This document shows positions 15,741 to 16,651 of a stretch of 16,651 nucleotides of DNA, in pieces. A program made the position numbers and the translations under genes. Under the pieces are notes generated by a model. That model was not told where the DNA came from, did no database searches, and was given only the letters and a program-made list of their open reading frames with translations. This DNA comes from an uncultured Bacteroidales bacterium (lineage in GTDB: Bacteria; Bacteroidota; Bacteroidia; Bacteroidales; UBA3663), in contig CALBPV010000134.1 of NCBI GenBank assembly GCA_937899265.1, positions 1 through 16,651 on the forward strand, written 5' to 3'. The number at the start of each line of letters is the position of its first letter. Position 1 is the stretch's first letter.

Positions 15741-16514
15741 TTACATTCCGACCGTTCCGCCGTGATTGCCGGTTGAACTGCCGTCCAAACCTACCGTACC
15801 TGCACTGCCGCCGCCCCAGTAGGGAGGTTCGCCAAATCCTTCAGAACGGGTAGCACCCTCGCTGCCTCCGAACATCGGAGGTTCGTCGCCGGGAAAACCT
15901 GCTGCCTGTGATGCTGTTGCCACTGCTATGAAATTGGGATTCACTTTCAGACCCAACGATGCGGCATCGATAAGCACCAGCAAAAGTTCATAGTTGTCGC
16001 CAAAGGTGATGATGTCTCCGTTCTTGCACTCCTCTGCCGAGAACCCTAAGCTCACGCCGTTAATCATCGTTCCGTTAGTGGAACGGGCATCGCTAATGGA
16101 GGCAATCACTTTCTCGGGATTTTTCATTTTCCGAATTACCAGTACGGCATGCTCTCCGGAAACAGTGCCTTCGGGCAATTGGATGTCACAATTGCCGTTC
16201 TGGCCTATCACGTTTTGTCCGATATGCAAAGGCCAGTATTCGCCACCCGCATATCTCGATACGGAATAAAGAAAACCTACCACCGGCTTCCCCTGTGGAG
16301 CAGCCTTGCCGTAAGAAGGTTGAGGCCGGGGTGCAGACGCGCTACCCTGAGCTACAGGAGCTTCGTCATCCATCCCGGGGACAATGGTTCCTCTCTGGGC
16401 ACCGGTGTTTGTCCCACGAGAATAAAAATCTCCACCTCCGCGATTGTAATTCATTTCCTGACGGGAAGAATCATCGGGTTCTAATCCTGAAATAATGGTT
16501 TTGTTCTGTGACAT
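15741..16514 (-). CDS. Soluble FHA-domain protein with terminal T-x-G motifs (257 aa)
   Basis: This is the first gene of the operon. A disordered Gly/Ser/Pro-rich N-terminus (1-75) precedes an FHA domain at about 90-182. The domain has SGEH (119-122) and STNGT (145-149), but the phosphate-contacting Arg of the usual GR is Gln (Q105 in GQNGNCDI). The C-terminus (200-257) is Gly/Ser-rich. There is no signal peptide or membrane segment, so it should be cytoplasmic. Short T-I/V-(x)-G-L/M motifs occur at 6-11, 43-48, 240-243 and 254-257 (the very end). These could be phosphorylated threonines, comparable in idea to the N-terminal Thr motif of GarA/OdhI. It lies 37 nt upstream of kinase 1 and may be a substrate or hub. 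Its ATG at 16514 is 29 bp from a heptamer repeat array. Confidence 0.88.
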   Translation of the reverse strand: MSQNKTIISGLEPDDSSRQEMNYNRGGGDFYSRGTNTGAQRGTIVPGMDDEAPVAQGSASAPRPQPSYGKAAPQGKPVVGFLYSVSRYAGGEYWPLHIGQNVIGQNGNCDIQLPEGTVSGEHAVLVIRKMKNPEKVIASISDARSTNGTMINGVSLGFSAEECKNGDIITFGDNYELLLVLIDAASLGLKVNPNFIAVATASQAAGFPGDEPPMFGGSEGATRSEGFGEPPYWGGGSAGTVGLDGSSTGNHGGTVGM

Positions 16515-16543
16515 AAAATATGTATTAAGTGGTTAACGTAAAA

Positions 16544-16651
16544 TTGAATCTTGAGACTTGAAACTTGAATCTTGAAACCTGGATCTTGAAACCTGAATCT
16601 TGAAACCTGAATCTTGAAACCTGAATCTTGAAACCTGAATCTTGAAACCTG
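16544..16651. repeat. Heptamer tandem repeat array upstream of the operon, continuing past the window
   Basis: Fifteen complete heptamers plus three bases run without slippage to the end of the window. On the plus strand each fits (T/C)TG(A/G)(A/G)(A/T)C. The distal part (from about 16586) has settled into an exact 14-bp unit alternating TTGAAAC and CTGAATC. The part nearest the gene (16544-16585) is more varied (TTGAATC, TTGAGAC, TTGAAAC, CTGGATC). It sits 29 bp upstream of the first start codon, where a promoter or leader is expected. I find no TAnnTTTG element between array and gene or inside the array. There are no spacers, so it is not a CRISPR array. It may affect transcription or leader length by copy-number change; function unknown. 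Confidence 0.92.

Noticed and set aside
4849..16514. Type VI secretion regulatory cluster (PpkA/PppA/Fha)
   Set aside because: The enzyme classes match, but no Tss structural genes are in the window and the accessory genes (FHA-protease, BACON, WG, barrel) are different.
4849..16514. TerY-P type kinase/PP2C/vWA conflict module
   Set aside because: No vWA or Ter-domain gene is seen. It could only be revived if such genes lie beyond the right edge.
16515..16543. Operon promoter in the 29 nt between array and first gene
   Set aside because: No TAnnTTTG or TTTG pair with correct spacing is present on the minus strand; the A/T-rich TATTTTAT does not fit the consensus.
16544..16651. CRISPR array or coding repeat
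   Set aside because: The period is 7/14 nt with no unique spacers. A 14-nt period shifts frame each unit, and no start codon for it is visible, although the minus strand is free of stops.

Overview
The window looks like a Bacteroidales chromosome segment; a Prevotella-like genus is only a guess. The evidence is a Bacteroidetes-type promoter (TTTG, 20 nt, TAnnTTTG) at the left edge, A/T-rich leaders without Shine-Dalgarno sequences, a BACON-type domain, an outer-membrane beta-barrel, and a lipoprotein with an acidic run after its lipid cysteine. I see no tRNA, rRNA, CRISPR array, transposase or integrase.

Fourteen genes lie head to tail on the minus strand from 16514 to 288. Gaps are at most 62 nt, most are under 40 nt, and one junction overlaps as TAATG, so this is probably one long operon. 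In order of transcription: soluble FHA protein (16514-15741); Ser/Thr kinase with a Sel1-like extracytoplasmic region (15703-14063); tail-anchored Ser/Thr kinase (14056-13037); membrane PP2C phosphatase (13027-11990); membrane FHA protein (11973-11341); FHA-FHA-TM-trypsin protease (11292-9760); secreted protein with small beta-barrel-like repeats (9737-8457); FHA protein with a membrane domain (8445-7795); second membrane PP2C (7778-6306); third kinase with a coiled-coil tail (6306-4849); secreted BACON-like protein (4846-4172); secreted WG-repeat-like protein (4139-2583); outer-membrane beta-barrel (2520-1804); putative surface lipoprotein (1766-288).

The inferred model is a membrane-spanning phosphorylation system. 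Kinases, phosphatases and FHA readers face the cytoplasm. Six of them carry extracytoplasmic parts through single transmembrane helices, and one of those parts is an intact trypsin-like protease. The last four genes supply periplasmic, outer-membrane and possibly surface components. I see no type VI secretion genes and no vWA/TerY gene, so the locus does not simply match the PpkA/PppA/Fha or TerY-P arrangements.

The most striking details are: (i) kinases 1 and 3 both have Asp in place of the catalytic-loop Lys (HRDIDP instead of HRDIKP); (ii) two of the five FHA domains lack the phosphate-binding Arg; (iii) an array of at least 108 bp of exact heptamers begins 29 bp upstream of the first gene; (iv) base composition shifts sharply inside at least two genes. 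The left 287 bases hold a hairpin, a doubtful small ORF, and a promoter firing leftward out of the window.
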